Shown: positions 62,205-64,000 of the stretch, piece by piece | How positions within the stretch are numbered: the first letter of the stretch is position 1 | Layout: the number at the start of each line of letters is the position of its first letter | Source: Lachnospiraceae bacterium | Lineage (GTDB): Bacteria; Bacillota; Clostridia; Lachnospirales; Lachnospiraceae | Assembly (NCBI GenBank): GCA_017470735.1 | Contig: JAFUYB010000067.1 | Location: forward strand, 1-64,000 | Direction: 5' to 3' | Length of the DNA: 64,000 nucleotides | The notes under the pieces: generated by a model | Told to the model about the DNA's origin: nothing | The model's database searches: none | What the model saw: the letters and a program-made list of their open reading frames with translations, nothing else | Translations under genes and position numbers: made by a program

Positions 62205-63116
62205 TTAAAATCCGAGCAGCCGCACCTCTTCCTCTAATCTGACGCCGCTCGTCCGCTCAACTTCATCCTGCACATGGCGGATCACTGCCAACACATCCGC
62301 TGCCGTCGCATCGCCTTTGTTGATCACGAATCCGCAATGCTTTTCGGACACCTGCGCCCCGCCGACCGAAAAACCGGCCAGCCCGGCATCTTGTATCAGC
62401 TTCCCGGCAAAATATCCTTGCGGGCGCTTGAAGGTACTGCCTGCAGACGGATATTCCAGCGGCTGTTTTTCCCGCCGCCTCGCGTTAAAGTCCGCCATCT
62501 TTGCCTGTATCTCAGCCGCATCCTGACGGGTCAGCCGCATCGTTGCCGAAAGGATGATCTCGCCCCGGTGCGCCTCTTCCATAAAGATGCTGTGCCGGTA
62601 GGATAATGCCAGCTCCCCGGCGGCATATGTCCGCTCTCTGCCGTCCTCACCCAATGCCGTCACCGACACGAGGACATCCGCCATCTCTCCGCCGTAAGCG
62701 CCGCCGTTCATCATGACTGCCCCGCCGACCGAGCCGGGGATGCCTCCGGCAAATTCCAGACCTGCCAATCCGACTTCTCCTGCTGCCCGTGCGACAGCCA
62801 CGATCATTGCGCCTGCGCCCGCGCGGATCTCCTCGCCCGATACCGCAATCGCAGAAAGCGGCTCGCCGATCGAGATCACAAGCCCCTTCAGCCCGCTGTC
62901 AGAAACGAGGACATTCGATCCGTTGCCCAATACCGTCACCGGAATCCGCTCGCTTTTTGCAAACGCAAGCAGACTTGCCAGCTCTGCCTCGTCCGGCACC
63001 GCGAACGCTTCCGCCGGCCCGCCGACGCGAAATGTCGTGTGTGCCGCCATCGGCTCATCGAAAGAAACCTCCGCTGCCAATGACTGCAGCTTCTTTTTCT
63101 GCGCTTCGGTCATCAT
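62205..63116 (-). CDS. murB: UDP-N-acetylenolpyruvoylglucosamine reductase MurB
   Basis: FAD enzyme of 303 residues that finishes UDP-MurNAc synthesis. It has TTFRVGGPAEAF, NGSNVLVSD, PGSVGGAVMMNGGAYGGEM, the SAGSTFKRP motif with the catalytic Ser, and VSEKHCGFVINKG. This is the type II form. It overlaps the M18 aminopeptidase gene at its start (ATGATGA). Confidence 0.96.
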   Translation of the reverse strand: MMTEAQKKKLQSLAAEVSFDEPMAAHTTFRVGGPAEAFAVPDEAELASLLAFAKSERIPVTVLGNGSNVLVSDSGLKGLVISIGEPLSAIAVSGEEIRAGAGAMIVAVARAAGEVGLAGLEFAGGIPGSVGGAVMMNGGAYGGEMADVLVSVTALGEDGRERTYAAGELALSYRHSIFMEEAHRGEIILSATMRLTRQDAAEIQAKMADFNARRREKQPLEYPSAGSTFKRPQGYFAGKLIQDAGLAGFSVGGAQVSEKHCGFVINKGDATAADVLAVIRHVQDEVERTSGVRLEEEVRLLGF

Positions 63117-64000
63117 GCTTTTTCCAAAAAGGCGATATATCCACGGTACGCCTCATACAGATCAACCTTGCTGATGATCTCCCACGGGGCGTGCATATTG
63201 AGCACGGCAACGCCGCTGTCGATCACAAGCATCCCGTAATTTCCGAGAATGTAGGCGATCGTGCCTCCGCCGCCCTGATCGACCTTGCCCAGCTCTGATG
63301 TCTGGTAAGACACATCCGCATCGTCCAATATTTTCCGCAGCTCGCCCATGTATTCCGCCGAAGCGTCATTAGAACCGGATTTGCCGCGGGCACCCGTGTA
63401 TTTGTTGAATACCAGCCCCCGTCCGAAATACGCCGCGTTCTTCTTTTCCGAAACATCTGGATAATTCGGGTCAAACGCCGCCGACACATCCGACGACAGC
63501 GCCTTGCAGTTGGTCAGCGCGCGCCGCACATAAAGCTCGGAATACTCTCCGGTCAGCGCCACCAGCTCCGCCACCGTATTCTCAAAGAAGCGGGACTGCA
63601 TGCCGGTCGCTCCGACACTGCCGATCTCCTCCTTGTCTACCAAAAGAGCCGCGTAGGTCCGCTTGCCCGGCTTGGCTGCCGCCAGCGCCAGAAACGACGG
63701 ATACGCGCACACGCGGTCATCGTGTCCGTGTCCCATGATCATGCTGCGGTCGAACCCATAATCCCGCGCCGCGCCTGCGGGCACGACTTCGATCTCGGCC
63801 GACAGGAAATCCTCTTCCTCGATATCGTAATTCTCCTTTAAAATACGGAGAATATTTCTCTTTACCAGATCTTTTTTCTGCTTCTTCTTTTTCTCATCGT
63901 CATCCTTTTTGTAAAGAGGCAGGCTGCCGACCAGCACATCCAGCTGCTCGCCCTCGACAACCTTGGCGCCCTTTTTGTCCATCTGGTTCGCCGCCAGATG
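63113..64000 (-). CDS. M18-family aminopeptidase, C-terminal part (cut by window edge)
   Basis: Zinc aminopeptidase of the aspartyl aminopeptidase family. The visible 295 residues hold GHGHDDRVCAYPS, LLVDKEEIGSVGATGMQ and the C-terminal NMHAPWEIISKVDLYEAYRG, which carry the metal ligands and catalytic Glu. The frame is open through the window edge, so the first about 140 residues lie outside. Confidence 0.92.
   Translation of the reverse strand, partial: HLAANQMDKKGAKVVEGEQLDVLVGSLPLYKKDDDEKKKKQKKDLVKRNILRILKENYDIEEEDFLSAEIEVVPAGAARDYGFDRSMIMGHGHDDRVCAYPSFLALAAAKPGKRTYAALLVDKEEIGSVGATGMQSRFFENTVAELVALTGEYSELYVRRALTNCKALSSDVSAAFDPNYPDVSEKKNAAYFGRGLVFNKYTGARGKSGSNDASAEYMGELRKILDDADVSYQTSELGKVDQGGGGTIAYILGNYGMLVIDSGVAVLNMHAPWEIISKVDLYEAYRGYIAFLEKA

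Overview
The window looks like the chromosome of a Gram-positive anaerobe of the class Clostridia, most probably a Lachnospiraceae-type gut commensal. This rests on gene content and order: rlmD-yhaM-mutS2, clpX-clpP-tig, dgt-dnaG-rpoD-trmK-nif3 and murB-rapZ-whiA-crh, together with a type III glutamine synthetase, a class II aldolase, pta and L-lactate dehydrogenase, strong Shine-Dalgarno sites and several TTG starts. Apart from mutS2 and two genes near 51-52 kb, the chromosomal genes lie on the minus strand. No tRNA gene, 5S/16S/23S rRNA gene or CRISPR array was seen.

Region 1 (1 to about 19.5 kb) is part of an integrative conjugative or mobilizable element whose left end lies outside the window. 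It carries a VirD4-type coupling protein (cut by the edge), a large BspA-like leucine-rich-repeat surface protein, a small protein in the position of PcfB, a TM2-domain protein, a HTH/replication-initiator-like protein with a small winged-helix partner, a MobC-like protein plus MOBP relaxase with a candidate oriT, a divergent sigma-70-like protein, and a four-gene operon coding for a VirB4-like ATPase, an NlpC/P60 cell-wall hydrolase, a membrane-anchored surface protein and an ER-type signal peptidase. A conserved element, GTGAATTTCT, sits upstream of five transcription units of this element, in the direction of transcription, including the unit of the sigma-like gene. The simplest reading is an element-wide promoter or operator, possibly read by the element's own sigma-like protein; this is the main candidate for an undescribed system here. 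Short dispersed repeats lie both between genes and in frame inside two genes of the same element. The right edge abuts the 3' end of rlmD (rumA), a known integration target for such elements.

Region 2 (19.6 to 50.7 kb) is housekeeping: rRNA methylation, RNA decay, MutS2, a class A penicillin-binding protein, an RSH-like HD hydrolase, a NUDIX enzyme, a diguanylate cyclase, the trigger factor/ClpXP chaperone-protease cluster, a CYTH/DJ-1 fused reading frame, acetate and lactate metabolism, RNase P RNA, a TGS-linked nucleoside kinase, the dgt-dnaG-rpoD macromolecular synthesis cluster, a stand-alone CheC/FliY-like phosphatase, an ABC-class ATPase and ilvE. A group of DnaA-box-like sites lies upstream of the penicillin-binding protein gene.

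Region 3 (50.8 to 56 kb) is more variable: a flavin reductase-like gene, a CPA1 antiporter, a PadR regulator with a perfect inverted-repeat operator that heads a membrane-protein/acidic-protein operon, and a secreted protein with ten tandem 12-residue acidic repeats.

Region 4 (56 to 64 kb) holds glnN, fba, a lipid-kinase-like gene and the crh-whiA-rapZ-murB block, ending in a partial M18 aminopeptidase. In this block the HPr-like protein has lost the phosphorylated histidine, WhiA lacks most of its N-terminal domain, and RapZ has an altered P-loop residue.
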